This document shows, piece after piece, positions 36,201 to 48,305 of a DNA stretch of 64,000 bases. The notes below the pieces were generated by a model that saw nothing but the letters and a program-made list of their open reading frames with translations, made no database searches and was not told the origin of the DNA. A program made the position numbers and the translations under genes. The first letter of the stretch is position 1; the number at the start of each line of letters is the position of its first letter. Source of the DNA: Earliella scabrosa (lineage: Eukaryota; Basidiomycota; Agaricomycetes; Polyporales; Polyporaceae); assembly GCA_022605405.1 (NCBI GenBank), contig JABYQQ010000005.1:930001-994000 (forward strand). The letters are read 5' to 3'.

Positions 36201-36990
36201 CACTGTATGTTGCGCCTGAAGAGGAGTGCACAGATTACGTAAGAGCATCGCAACGCTGTCTACCATTCTCTAGCTGACGAAACGCAGTCTCAACCTCCGA
36301 TGGCCAACTTCTACAGTGGAGTGCTCAAGTGAGTTCATATGATCGTGACCACCGGTCAATGCAATCCTGACGCAATCTAGTACTGGCAAGCGGCGCTACG
36401 GTCACCCAGCACTGACGGGTGTGCTGCCCGTCCCTTGGCTCCCTATAAAGAAGGGCCAGAGCCTCAACAGGCATCGCGATACGGGCGACGACGGCAGCCC
36501 CGCCGTTGTCCTCACCCTACGCAAGAAGTATAGCATCGTCAAGCGACCGCAGAGCCAACACAGCGACGCCTCGGGAACGAGCGGTGCCCCTTCGGGCTCG
36601 AACACGAACGGCGCCTCCGAGCAGCCAACAGGCGTGGAGCCGTCCGACAGGTCCGTTCTGGACAGGAACCCATGGGAAGAGGAGCAAGCAGCTGCTCGCC
36701 CCCGACCACGAACGCATCGCAGCACGCACAGCGGGCAGATCCATCGCCGGCTGAGCTTCGACGCCGCGTCGGGCGTCATTGTCCTCCCGGAAGACGAGAA
36801 CTGGCTGGAGGCGGAGGACAGCGACTCGGACGACTACGGGGAGCTGCAGAACTCGACGCTGTCGGTGCCCCCGGGTGGGGACCGGGAGGGTTCTGAGCAG
36901 ACGAGTGCGGGCGGGTCCCCAGGCGCGAGCAAGCGCTACAGCACGTATTACCACCATCCGGAGAGGAGGAAGGGATATACCCGTACGTGA
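33238..36990 (+). CDS. CSC1/OSCA-type calcium-permeable osmosensitive channel
   Basis: Plasma-membrane or endomembrane cation channel gated by hyperosmotic or mechanical stress. ATG 33238 gives MPPYVEYGIKLLARVLADPD. Three N-terminal helices include LTLSATIGLVSFLVFSYCRT and SFWLFASCSVLAAAILMPIN. The cytosolic domain (PHM7_cyt) starts RTVMVTHLPPHLQSEPALAE and carries HVAFVTFEKMSSA joined to QIAAQA. The RSN1_7TM/DUF221 region includes DIVWASISYSPVNALVREWI, FWFIPITALASLLSPEEIRK and NYGIVYPQAILVFVITLLYS. The cytosolic tail of about 280 residues is polar and acidic/Ser-rich (ENWLEAEDSDSDDYGELQNS) and ends RKGYTRT. It has about 11 introns. The fungal CSC1 assignment is firm; the exact paralogue is not. 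Confidence 0.9.
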
Positions 36991-37257
36991 GGGGCCCGCC
37001 GATTTGGAGAGTGCGGCGTGCCAGATCTCTTCTCTGGCTTCTTCAATCATCTAGTAGTTCATGCTTTGCCACTAATGTTCTATCGTCACGACCTCCCACG
37101 CTTACCTATACATTTTGTCTCGATCTGACTCGTTCTGGCTACCGTCCCGACCTGCCAATACGATACTGTTACATATGTAAGTGCTCTGGATGGCCTTGAA
37201 TGGCTCGCGCCCTCCCAAGGGGTGCGAAGGGGATAACTACGTCGGTCAACAGGTGGG
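36991..37257. other. Convergent 3' regions of CSC1 channel and RTC1
   Basis: The 267 bases between the two stop codons contain only presumed 3' untranslated sequence. Confidence 0.5.
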
Positions 37258-40200
37258 TTAGGACCTGTCGGCCCAACAATGATGTCCACATCCGGCAGCG
37301 CACAGTCGCCCGAGGACCATATGCGACGAGGCAACGAACAGCCCTCTCGCGCTGGTATGGCTCCCGGTCGTGCCATCGCCATCTCCCTGCGTACTCGCAC
37401 CGTCGTCCGACTCGCCATCTCCTGTGTACGTTGAATTTGTGCGCGACAACGCACGGCCACGAGGCGGGTTGATATCCGACGTTCGGCCGAGGCGCATGGC
37501 AGGCGGAAGAGCTAGAGGTGGAGGGGTCATCTCGTCTGGCGGTCGGCGCATGTAGAACTCGCGATAGCAGTCCTGATGCCCGCCGTGCAGGCACACTGGG
37601 CATTGGAACAACAACGACCGGACGGGTAAGTGACTGGCAAATACGTCATTTAGAGACAAGACTCCCCAGATATGAGACGAAGGCTACTTACCAGATCGAA
37701 CACTTTGTGATGCTGGCTTGGCAGGCGGTGCATAGCGCGTAACATCCAGAAGGTTTCCCTGCACGTACTAACGGACCTGCGGGCTGCAAGATCGGCTTTC
37801 GGCATCGGCCACACGAGGTATAGATAGTGGTTTGCAGCTAGAGTCTCATCGATGAGCAAGGTCAATGATTGGGGCAACATCAGTAGGACGCACAGATGTG
37901 GTGGCGCGGACGTCCTCGACGGATGCAAACTTGCGTATGTAGGCTGCGCATGAGTGCAAGCGCAGTCGTGTCAGGACCTCTGTGGACATCTCAGCTACAG
38001 CACTCTCGTAAGTACAACATGTTCGTACCGATGTACGCCTCGATAAATCGCGCGACCCGAGTCATCGGCATCTTGAGTTCCTGAGGCACGACCAGAGCTA
38101 GCATCGCACACATGATGATATCGCCCTAGTCGTTGGAATCAGCGCTGGTTCATTTGCACGCGACGTCGCGCTAACACGTACCTCGTCGGCATATCGCTCG
38201 AACTGCTCCCGCATCGCATCCCATGCAAGCTGTCTGAGCCTATCCTCAGCCTCTCGAATAGCCGTCCGCGCGCGATCACTTTGCGTTCGAGCACCGCTCA
38301 ACGGCGTCTGTGGCCCGCCCGTCCCGTCGTTCCGCTCGCCATCGAACATGAAGTCGCTCGACAGTGCCTCCGACTTCGCGCGTTGATGCAGAGACGACGA
38401 GGACGCGCGCACCGACGCCGCCTTGCCTCCGGACAAGTCACGAATTGTATCGTCTCTCCTCAGCACCCCGTCCGCGCGACTGAGCGTCCCAGCAGGGGTA
38501 GACTCGCCTGCGGTGACCGTCCGGATGCTGCTCTGCGACTCCTGCTTGACGACGCGCCGTAGCGAGCTCGGCGGCGGCGGAGGCGCAATCAGCGACGCGA
38601 CGGTCGAGCTCCGGCTGCGCGTCTTGCTCCGCGCGGAGCTGTGGCGCTTCATCCGGACTGCTGACGGACGACGACGCGAACTACTCCTGCTCCCGCTCGC
38701 GTGGTCGTTGTCACTCTCGTCCTCGTCAGACGACCCAGCCGAGGTTGACGCGGGGGAAGGCGAGTCGTCGTCGTCCTTCTCGTCCTCTGTCCATGTTTGC
38801 TGCCCTGTGACGGCCAAGCGCGAGAGCGGAGACGGGTGGGCGGTGGTGGTGCGATGGTGGTATGGAGAATTCGGCCCACGGGAGGACGAGGCAGACGACG
38901 GCGGGTGTGCGTCCACGTCTTTCTCGCTGTCCTTGTCTCCGCTGTTCCGTGCGCCATCCCCGGGGTTACCATCGCGCTCGCTGTTGCTGTCGGATGAGTC
39001 CGAATCGTCCAGCGCACCCTCGCCCACGTGTCGGAGGCTGAGATGGCTGCGCATACTGTCGCTTGGGCTCTCACTGTGCGTGCTATGCAGGCTCTGCGTC
39101 GAGAACGATGGCCGGCGGAAGGAAGACGGCAGTCGGGGGCGCGGCGGTGGGGGCAGCCCCGCCCCGGACTCGCGTCGAGCAAAAATTGCGGCGGGCACGC
39201 TCGGGAGTCCATTGCTCGACTTGCGAGGAGATGAGGCTGTTGACGAGGTTGGAGTTATTCCATGAGGAGAACGGTGGCCCGAATTTGACCGTCGATGTCT
39301 GTCGCCACTATGTTTCGATAACGAACCGGGACTGCTATCTTTGTGCTTGGCCAGAGTCGTCGCATCTGCTGTGACAGATCGTTGGGGATGTGGTGGAGCA
39401 GGAGTCTGGGGCAAGGTGCCGACCGTGGGGATGGCAGCAGGAGCTGTGGCAGAGTGAGCCAGTTGGGGGTTTGCAAAAGGCAAGGGGGAGAGAGGTGGGG
39501 TGGGAGGCGTGACCAGGTCAATCAGTAGGGACTCCAGAAGCAGCCACGTCTGAGCTGCGTCGTTGGCACCAGCCCCGGCGGCGACCTGCTCCGCACCCAT
39601 TCGTTAGGTAGTTCAAACATACAGAATCATAGCACTTACCTTTGCATTGTGAGCACAGATCTGGGGCTTCTCTTTGCTCGTGTAGACATAACCTCGAGCA
39701 AGCTTCTCGATCATGTCCAAGTCTTCTACAGCACCATCTGGCGCGAAAACACCGAGGTTCTGAGTCACTGGACGGAAGGGCGCATCGCCAAGCGCCTTGG
39801 TGGGAGTGTTATCCTTCCTGCTTTCTGGGTCGCTGAGGAACAATCAGCGTTGCGATATCTAACCATCATATACCCAACGCACATGTCGTCGTACGGGACC
39901 TCCCATCGCCTCGGCCTATCAGTGACAAAGGCTATTGACCCAGTGGTGTTCCAGGAGATCGCGGAGCGGGGGATCGCGTCTAGAGGCCGATACGCCTGGC
40001 GTAAATCGAGCTGTGAGAAAGTCCCAGAGGAATGCAATGCCCACAGCGCATGCGAGTCCGCAAAGTCGATGTCTTGACAGTACCGTCGATGAGTCCTCAA
40101 CGCATTGATAATCTATTTGCGACAAACCTGTCACTCCGCCCTCCACAGCTGAGCCCATGACGACCCACTTCGCAATGTACCCTCTGCGCACGTCCCAAAT

Positions 40201-41850
40201 CTCGACGGGATCGCTCCCGTCATGTCGCGTGACCGACTTTGCTCGTTCGGCGGCGGAGACAGTAGCAGACGTCTCGCTGAGGTGGGAGGGATGTGCTCGC
40301 GGACTCGGCACCGCGGATGTGAGCCCACCACTCGCTGACGTCGACCCCGCAGAGAGCGCGGCGTGTCCGAAGTCCGACCCCGGGCCAAAGTCGGCATTGG
40401 AGACGATCGTCAGCTCGCATTCGTAACCCGGGCGCCAGAGCACCCGACGCACGGGGCAGGAGGTGTGGAGAGTGTAGGTCGGATGGTGGGATGCGTGCTT
40501 GGTCACGGGATGGGTGAGATCCCAAACCTAACCGAGAGGATCAGTCGCAGTCGGTCATCAGGAATGGCTTTTGGATGACCTTGACACATCGATCCAGTCC
40601 ACCACTCGCAATCCAACCGGGACGAGACGTATCCGTATCAGGCGAGGGTGCATGTGCGGTGCTCGCGATTGGCACTGAGGGCATGATTTCTTCGAAAAAG
40701 CCCGTCCCGGTCCCGTACCAATTGCTCGGACCTGACGGGCGGGTGCTGGAAGTGGGCACAGTAGAAGTCGACGGCGGCGGTATCCAATCCAAGGAGAGGA
40801 CGGGTCCAGAATGTGCTACCGGAATGCGATCGAGTTGACCTCTCTGACCCATCTTGAGGTCCCATCTGTACATGCTGCCGTTCTCCAGACCGGCGACGAC
40901 GTGTCGGGAATGAGCCGAGACAGGGGAGAACGCGACCGCTCTGACTGCTGACGGATGATGGATTCTCATGATTGACTTGCTGAGGTCCCTAATGTCCTGT
41001 CCGCTAACATGTTCCTACTCATCGTCGAGGGAGGAAAGAGGGAGGGAGAAGCACGAACCCATATGCGCAGATCCCCATCTGCGGAGCCGGTCATGCAGTA
41101 TGACTGCAAGATTGGAGAATATTGTAAGACATGTATGGACCGTGCATGATCGCGTGTCCGCCTTTCTGACAAGTAATACGCTCAGTGGGCAGCCGCGGGA
41201 CGTGTAGATTCCGAATGCAGTTGTAGACTCGGAGAACCATCATGCTCACCGAACTTAGAAGAGCCGTTCTTGTTCAAGTCCCACATTATGAGCTCTCCGT
41301 TACGCGCGCTCGTAAGGATCTTGTTATTGAATGCTTCGTAGCGTAGCGTGAATATGAGGGGTACACTCGTGGATGGTGAGCGTACGTACCACCATGGCAC
41401 CAGGCGACATCTGTGCTCGAGCTGTCCACCTTCAGACCGCTGCCATCCCAGAAATTGCGCGACGACTCGATGCGATGTCCGCCCCTTCCTGTGTTGGACT
41501 TGTGGTCGCTCTGGCTGGGGGACTCCGACGGTGCCTCAGACATGCGGAGAATACGGAGAGCTGTGAACACCCTGGTCGGTCATCCAGGGAACTCGATGCG
41601 TATCGTCGCATCCAGTAAAACAAAGAGAAAAAGGGAGACAGGGCGTACCTTCTCGTCCGGCCACGACACACCTCACGCCGTCTTCGCTCTTTGCAATCGA
41701 TCCTCCTCCGTTCGTTGTGGCGCGTGGAAGTCGGACGTGACGCGTCGGCCCTCGATATCCATGCTCTCTCGAGTCAGTGAATACTTCGGGGAGGGTAAGA
41801 TGGAAATTTGTCGCTCCGTGGACTGAGGACCGCCGATTATGAGGGAGCAT
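37258..41850 (-). CDS. RTC1: RTC1/WDR24, SEA (GATOR2) complex subunit
   Basis: RTC1 acts in the vacuole-associated SEACAT/GATOR2 complex that relieves inhibition of TORC1. ATG 41850 begins MLPHNRRSSVHGATNFHLTL. The beta-propeller is clear: KILTSARNGELIMWDLNKNG, DHARSIHVLQYSPILQSYCM, TGSADGDLRIWDLRDLSKS and MRIHHPSAVRAVAFSPVSAH. A Ser-rich disordered stretch of some 400 residues (about 38200-39600) follows. The C-terminal RING-like zinc module reads ALCTACQASITKCSICHLPV and RSLLFQCPVCLHGGHQDCYR. The family's final LCAAGCGHHCW sits just before the TAA at 37258. Many introns are present (ten or more), and some borders between 37600 and 38200 are approximate. At 4.6 kb this is the longest gene in the window. 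Confidence 0.87.
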
Positions 41851-42168
41851 CCGGGAGAGTCGGGCTTGATGCGCGTGAGATTCCTGCTCTTGGTACCAGT
41901 GTATCGCTATGTAGGAGAAGTGTAGGTGTCGGGGTGTCGTGAGTCAGTCAGAACCGGAGTTCAGATAGGTGGAAAGCGTGACATTCACGTTCAGGAGTAG
42001 GCCTTTCAACAATTGACGTTGAGTATGGCGAACTGAATCAGTGCGACTCCGAGACTCTCGGACAGCCCATTCGAGGGTCCACACGTGACCTCTCGACGCG
42101 TCTCCGAGTCCTTGTGCGCGTTGCAGCCTGCGTTGTTTGCCTGACCCCTACTCCGTCTCCTCGCCATC
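41851..42168. promoter_or_regulatory. Divergent promoter region, RTC1 / NSP1
   Basis: About 318 bases separate the RTC1 start (minus) from the NSP1 start (plus). No distinct TATA box is visible. Confidence 0.45.
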
Positions 42169-44665
42169 ATGAGTTTCTTCGGTCAGCCTGCGCAAGGGAA
42201 CAGCAATCAGACGACCGGCGGCGCGGCTCCCACCAGCAATTTCTTTGGCCAACCGCCAGCGGGGCAGTCGGGATCGACGGGAGGTAGTGCCTTCGGTGGT
42301 TCAGCTTTTGGAGGTGCGCACTATGCCTCCTTCTCCTTGAACATTCCCCGAGGTTCTCAGATACGTTCTAGCGAACACCGGAGGCAGCCTGTTTGGTAGC
42401 AACACTGGTACTAGCGCACCTGCCGCTGGAGGAGGTATCTTCGGACAAACAAGTACCACGAACACGTCCTCCGCACCCGCTGGTGGCGCATTCAGCGGAT
42501 TCGGAGGCACACCCGCAAACACGACGACGCCAGGTACCGGTACTGGACTCTTTGGAGCGACTTCCAGTACTCCCGCTGCACCAGCCGCGGGTGGTGGGCT
42601 CTTCGGGGCCAACACAAATACTTCCACTACTCCTGCAGCAGGCGCGACTGGTGGTGGGCTTTTCGGAGGCGGAGGGACCACTGGCGGAGGGATCTTTGGA
42701 TCGGCACCGTCAGGGACGGCTGGAACGGCGGGCACGGGGGCAGCATCGAACGCTTTTGGGTCAGGAGGAGGCGGTCTGTTTGGTGCGAAGCCCGCTACGC
42801 CTGCTGCTAACGCCCCGGCTGGTGGAAGTAATCCTCTATTTGGAGGAGCAACTAATCCAAGTACGACTGGCGGCTTGTTTGGGGGTGCGTCGTCTGGAAC
42901 TGTGAACGCCGGGACGGGAACGAGCGGAACCAGTGGAGGTATCTTCGGTGCAACGCCGTTTGGTGCAAAGCCTGCTGGGACGACTACCCCTGCTGCAGCT
43001 GCTGCACCGTCCGGAGGACGTAAGTCACATTCGCACCCTATAAATCTTCGTGCGATCGAGTGCTTACGCACTTGCAAGCAACTCCAGCTGCTGGCAGCAC
43101 AACTGGTGTGTCCAAACTCCGCTTTCGCATAAACCATCGATCTCACGAAATATAGCACCCGCCGCTCCAGCAGGTGGCGGTTTCTTTGGCCTTCCTCCCA
43201 AACCTGCAGACCCTCAAGGCGCATCCGCCGGCGCTCCGGGGACCACTGGGACGACCGGTTCATTAGGCACAGCGCCTGCTGCCCCAGCAGCGGGCGGTGG
43301 CTTGTTCGGCGGTACGCTCTTTGGTGGTGCAAAAGCACCAACAACATCAACGACTCCCGCAGGCGGCGCATCCGGAGCAACACCAGCTGCAACAACATTG
43401 CCGACTTTCAACCTCGGCGGGGCTAAAGATGCATCGAAGGATGCGGCTTCGGCTTCGACTGCGGGCACGACAGGGGGTGAGTTCCCCTGAGTTTCCTCGC
43501 ACGCGATGTTATGAAGTGTGCCTGACCAACTACGCCATAGCCGGTACATCGTCATTGTTCAATCTGGGCGGAACCAAGCCAGAAGAGAAGAAGGACGAGA
43601 AGAAGGACGGTGCAGCTGGTGAGACAACCATGATGGTACCAGTCTCCGATCTGCACGCTCACTTCGATCTAGCACCCGCCACCTCTGGATTCTCCTTGTT
43701 CGGGGCTCCCAAAGAAGGCGAGAAGAAGACGGAGACTAGTAAGATTGTTGGACTCATCTAGCTTGCTCATAGGATACTGAGTCTGTGAATCCTCCAGCGA
43801 CTACCGCGCCCACTACCACGGGAACTACCGCAGCAGGCGCTGGTGCCACTGGGCTAACGGGGTCAACTGTGGCGGGTGGTGCTGTTACTGTTGCACCACC
43901 ATCCATGCTGCGCGGAAAGTCTATCGAGGAGATTGTGAACCGGTGGTCGACAGAGCTCGAGACCCACGTTCGCGAATTCAACAAGTTCGCAAGTGAGGTT
44001 GCGGTCTGGGACCGTGCACTCATCGAGAACGGCAACAACGTGAGCCACTCTGCCCTGTTCATTGTTGTTGATAGAGCTGACGGAGTACTTGAAGCTCGCA
44101 CGGCTGTACGCGACTGTACTCGCTGCCGAGCGCGAGCAGACCGATATCGACCAGTCGCTCGATCACATTGAGCAGCAACAAAAAGACCTCGCCGCCACTC
44201 TCGACGCATACGAAAAGTCGACAGAGGAGATCCTCGGTGGCCAAGGTAGCAACCTCCGCGCACTTGACACAGGCCCGGCCGACACCGAGCGCGACAAGAA
44301 GTGCGTCCTCCCGAACCATCACGGTCCTTTACCTCTCACACTGACTTGTACGCAACAGCTACATGCTCGCAACGGAGCTGCACGGCCACCTGGACGACCT
44401 CTCCGGGTCGCTCATGCAGATGATCGACGCCGTGAACGCGCTGTCATTGCCCGCCGGCGGGGCCGGGCAGGCGCAGGAGAGCGGCGAGGACCCGATGGCC
44501 CAGATCGCGCAGATCCTCAGCAGCCACCTCGAGAGCCTGCAGTGGATCGACGGCGCGGTGCGCGAGCTCGACACCAAGATCACGGACGTGGAGCGCCGCG
44601 TGCGCGTGTCCTCGGACGGTGCGCTTGGCTCGAGCACCAAGTCGCGTGGGTACGGCTTGCGATGA
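42169..44665 (+). CDS. NSP1: FG nucleoporin NSP1 (NUP62)
   Basis: NSP1 lines the nuclear pore channel and is also a member of the NUP82 subcomplex. ATG 42169 gives MSFFGQPAQGNSNQTTGGAA. The N-terminal two-thirds is an intrinsically disordered FG domain with repeated FFGQ, GLFG and IFG cores spaced by Ala/Gly/Thr/Pro. A short stretch rich in Lys/Glu follows (LGGTKPEEKKDEKKDGAA). The structured C-terminal coiled coil begins PPSMLRGKSIEEIVNRWSTE, continues LETHVREFNKFASEVAVWDR, then LTEYLKLARLYATVLAAERE and IDQSLDHIEQQQKDLAATLD. It ends STKSRGYGLR. The 'IV.RW...LE....F......V..WD' pattern is diagnostic of Nup62/Nsp1. About eight introns, several within the FG region, are present. Confidence 0.92.
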
Positions 44666-45545
44666 GGCTTTGTTTTTGTTTTCCGTGTACGATGGGGATC
44701 TTCTCACGACTCTTAATGAACATGCTGTATCAAGATTCAATGTGCTTAGGCTTTTGACCGTCGGATGCTGTCAGGGACGCCGTCATGCCAAGGGGCCTCT
44801 CCCCCATACTTGCCGACAAGGTTACGCAGTTCGGATGGGGCACGGGCGTCTGATGTTGAGGCTCAGCGAACTGGAAGCATAACCACCCCGGCCATTGGTC
44901 GGCGTGCGTGTGCGGTCTGCCTTGTATGCGGAGCTATAGCGGTGAACATACTCGAAGTTTGGGTTGGATAAGACTCTTCTCCCGGGACAGTTCCATTTGT
45001 TCGGCGCCAGGGGCAGTGCTTGAACGATAGCCATACACTGTAGACCGCGGGACCTGCATGCAAAGAAACATGACATATGCAACCGACAGCGGTGTACGGA
45101 TGACGGGACAGGACGGGATGAAAGCGATGACTACGTACTGTATGCGATGCAGAGATGCAGGAACGTCCATAGATACACTAATATCGGAGCCTGAGCGACC
45201 AACCGCACTGTGTACGTATACAAAAAACAGAGCTATTGCGTAGGGAAGTGGGTCATGCAGACCATTATGCGACCATGCGCAACGTGCCCCACCTCCCCAC
45301 GTCCGGCCAATGGCGTTTAGGACCGAGGCGGCGAGATGCAGCGCGCTAAGCTGATCGTCTGTGCGTAAAGTACATATGTCTTGTACGCCATTCGTGAGTC
45401 GTACGATCGTGAGGCGTACGCCGATAGCGGCATTACGTCCGTAGTGTGTCTAGATTGTAGCTGGGTGAGGGATTCGCGCGGTGTCCCGTCACCCCGAGCG
45501 AGTTTTCGCCTTGTCCAGGCGGCGCGCGAGAGAGCGGCATCAAGG
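44666..45545. other. Gene-free 880 bp between convergent NSP1 and MFS genes
   Basis: Holds the two 3' untranslated regions. I found no supported coding frame, tRNA-like fold or repeat in it. Confidence 0.5.
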
Positions 45546-47847
45546 TCACCGCGCAAGGGAGCTTTTGGCGCGCATCTTCTCGCCTTTGAACCAGAGCCAT
45601 ATAGGGAATGGGATGCCGAGTACGATGGCAAGCCCCGCGAGGAGGGAGTTACCGCCGCCGTTCCCAAGCCTGGCGAACATCTGGCTGCCGAAAAGCGGGA
45701 AGGCAAAGCCCAGCAGCGATCGGAAGACGGAGGCAGCCGCAAGCGCACTTGCCGCGTAGGTGAAGGTGTCAACCAAGTAGAGCTGGATGGGCAGGCTGTT
45801 GGGAGAACGCGATATTAGTGGGCGCGATCACGAAGGAGGATTCGATGTGAAGGTGCGTACAATGTGGTCATCATTCCGAACCCGAAGATCCCAGTACCGA
45901 TGATTGGCATGATCCAGTGAATGCGTGCTTGTACGGACCAACCATACCAGCTGTTGGGGGAATGATGAGCTTAAAAACACCTTGATAGAGAAGGGAGAAC
46001 ATACAGCACGCCGACGGGAACAAAGATAGAGCCGAAAATCAAGGCCGGGATACGGAACTCAGGCTTTCCCTTGCCGTTGTTCTTATCCACCAGCTGAAGT
46101 GCATGGTCAGAAAGCGCCTGAGGCATCAGCGGTAAGACTCACATTGGCATACACCCTGTCTGCAAAGTAGGCACCGAACAGCGTTGCTGCTAAGAAGCCC
46201 ACGCCCAAACCGATGTAGGCCAGACCAACTGTGCCGATACTGAAACCGTAGATGCCGGTGAAGGTCTCTGTGACGAGTGTCAGATGACAGCAAGAGGGAC
46301 AAGGGGTTTCACGGCTGCTGACTCACCTGGGAAGACTGCGAACATCAAGTAGTAGATACCTGCGAAAACCGGGACATTAGTCAGCGTGATAATGCGTCAT
46401 CGGACTACTACTCCGTACCATACATCCTGTCGCAACGATGTCAGTGGACAGCAGCTAGATGCAACAGTACTTGGAACTTACAGGGCCATGTATGCGCTCA
46501 GGAGGAAGCAGATAATGCTTTGCGTGAGCAGGATGAACGGCCGACTCATGTCGACCCATAGACGATGCAGCTTGCTGCCGTGCTCCTGGACGAGGTGGGG
46601 GTGTAGCTTGGCAGCTCTTTCAGGGTCGGCACTCTTCTTTGCACGTCGCAGACGGATCACTGGGTGGTACGTTTCACGTAGCAGGGGGATGCCGAATATA
46701 GCGGCGAAGGCGGAAAGGCCTCCGACAACAACGAAGATGTACCGGAAGCCTACACTTTGGGCAATGAAGCCACCCGCGACGGGGCCGATGACTGGACCAA
46801 GCAGCGGGCCGAGGGAGTAGATCGCCATAGCAGATGCTCGCTCTTTCTCCGAAAACAGGTCACTGATAGAACCACCACCGCACGCAATGGGGGCGCTGCC
46901 CGCGAAACCCGCTGCAGCCCCAAAATGCTCAGCAAGACGCGTGAAAACACGAAGGGGTGTAACGTACAGAGGATGCGGAATCCGATCAAGGCCCCCACAG
47001 TTGGCGAGTATGCGCAACCGAATTGGAAGGCCATGTACAACAGGTTTCCTATGTGGAGAACCTAGCACGTCGTTCAAATGGTGAGTCGCGAGTAATCTAT
47101 GAGGCAAGAAGACGCAGCGCACCCATGTACGACCATACATCTCGGACAAAGGCGCAAGGAACAGCGGCCCTATGGCGAAGGTGATCAAGAATATACTGAG
47201 AGTCAAGGCGATGGTCGTCTCGCTCGTGAGGTTATAGTGGTGGGCGATGTCCGGGAGCGCGGGGGCCATCATGGACGAACCGAGAGGCGAGACGAATGTG
47301 TATAGCGAGACCTTCGTAGACGTCGTTCATTGTTCTTGGTGCAGAGAGCTCAGCGCGCGGTGTGTACTCACAACAGAGATCATGACCCATTTCTTGCGGA
47401 ACGACCAGTTCCTGGGGTTGATGGGATCGTGTGTCCAGTCGTCCTCCGCGTTCTCTAAAGCCTCTTCCTACCGTTCGTACGTCACCGACGCGCGCCCCGG
47501 TAAGCACCCACACGAGTCTACACGCCGAGATGGCTTCGCACCTTCTTGTCCTCAGGAAACGCGGATTCTCCCTCGCCGCCATGGAGAACATTATCCGCCT
47601 TCGCCTTCTCTATCCCATCGCCACCGGACGCGGTCTGGTCGTGCACGGAGACGTGCGTGCCGGACGAGATGGTCGGTGTCCTGGACGCCTTGAGTTGCTC
47701 AGCGGGGGCCGCGCCGTCTTGCGCGTGGTCCGACATTGAGGAGCAGGGGGAGCAGGAGAGGGAGACGACCGGAGCAGTGGGGGAACGGACGAGGGAAGAG
47801 GATGCCGGGGTGGGGAAGCATATATTACCAGAATCATCGACAGTCAT
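45546..47847 (-). CDS. DHA1-type MFS exporter (polyamine/multidrug-like)
   Basis: A 12-helix drug:H+ antiporter family member of the plasma membrane. ATG 47847 gives MTVDDSGNICFPTPASS, and the cytosolic N-terminal region of about 130 residues ends with DWTHDPINPRNWSFRKKWVM. The DHA1 signatures are clear: SSMMAPALPDIAHHYN, LTLSIFLITFAIGPLFLAPL, SEMYGRTWV, GGGSISDLFSEKERASAMAI and GPLLGPVIGPVAGGFIAQSV. The C-terminal half contains AASVFRSLLGFAFPLFGSQM and ends GEKMRAKSSLAR. About eight introns are present. Substrate prediction is not possible from sequence; relatives export polyamines, azoles or other toxic compounds. A frame extending to 47865 lacks an ATG and was not used. Confidence 0.87.
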
Positions 47848-48305
47848 TCGCGATTTGTGAGCCACTGCACACGCTCGTCTGTGTCCGACCGGGACTGCCT
47901 GCGTCTCCTCGGGGCGTGATCTCGTCGACCCACTCTCCTGGCGCCGTGCGCACTGAATGTCTAACTGCCATGTTACGGCCTGTTACGGCACGTCGAGCGC
48001 AAGCAGTCTGAAAGGAGGAAGGGCTCGAAGGATCCAAGTCGCGTCAGCACTCTCGTCCAACTCTCCGTCCCCGTCGTGCGGGCCGTACCAAGTTCCCGCG
48101 GGGACGATTGTCCAGATCTGCGCGGCGCTTCCACCAATCCGCTTCCTCGGAAACCAATACTTACGTAGATCGTCATGGAGATTTCCCTCGGTGTGGCCTC
48201 CGAAAGGAGCCTACTCAAATACCCACTCAACGCAGGATAGGGCAACCGCATGTACATTAGTAGCAGAAAGGGTCCGTCCCTCAAGTTTCAACCTATACAA
48301 CAACC
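47848..48305. other. MFS promoter and PRP5 3' region
   Basis: The 458 bases between the MFS start and the PRP5 stop, both on the minus strand, show no coding frame of note. Confidence 0.45.

Noticed and set aside
38423..39265. Plus-strand open frame of about 280 codons
   Set aside because: It is antisense to the Ser-rich disordered part of RTC1; the plus frame is low complexity with no conserved motif.
42301..43398. Long minus-strand open frame (about 365 codons) rich in Pro/Ala/Val
   Set aside because: It is the antisense shadow of the NSP1 FG repeats; the composition comes from reverse-complemented Gly/Ala/Thr codons, and no domain is present.
42169..43490. Possible tandem DNA repeat or satellite
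   Set aside because: The periodicity is explained by coding FG repeats of NSP1 with varying spacers.
47848..47865. Extended start of the DHA1 transporter
   Set aside because: The codon at 47865 is GTG; the first ATG in frame is 47847.
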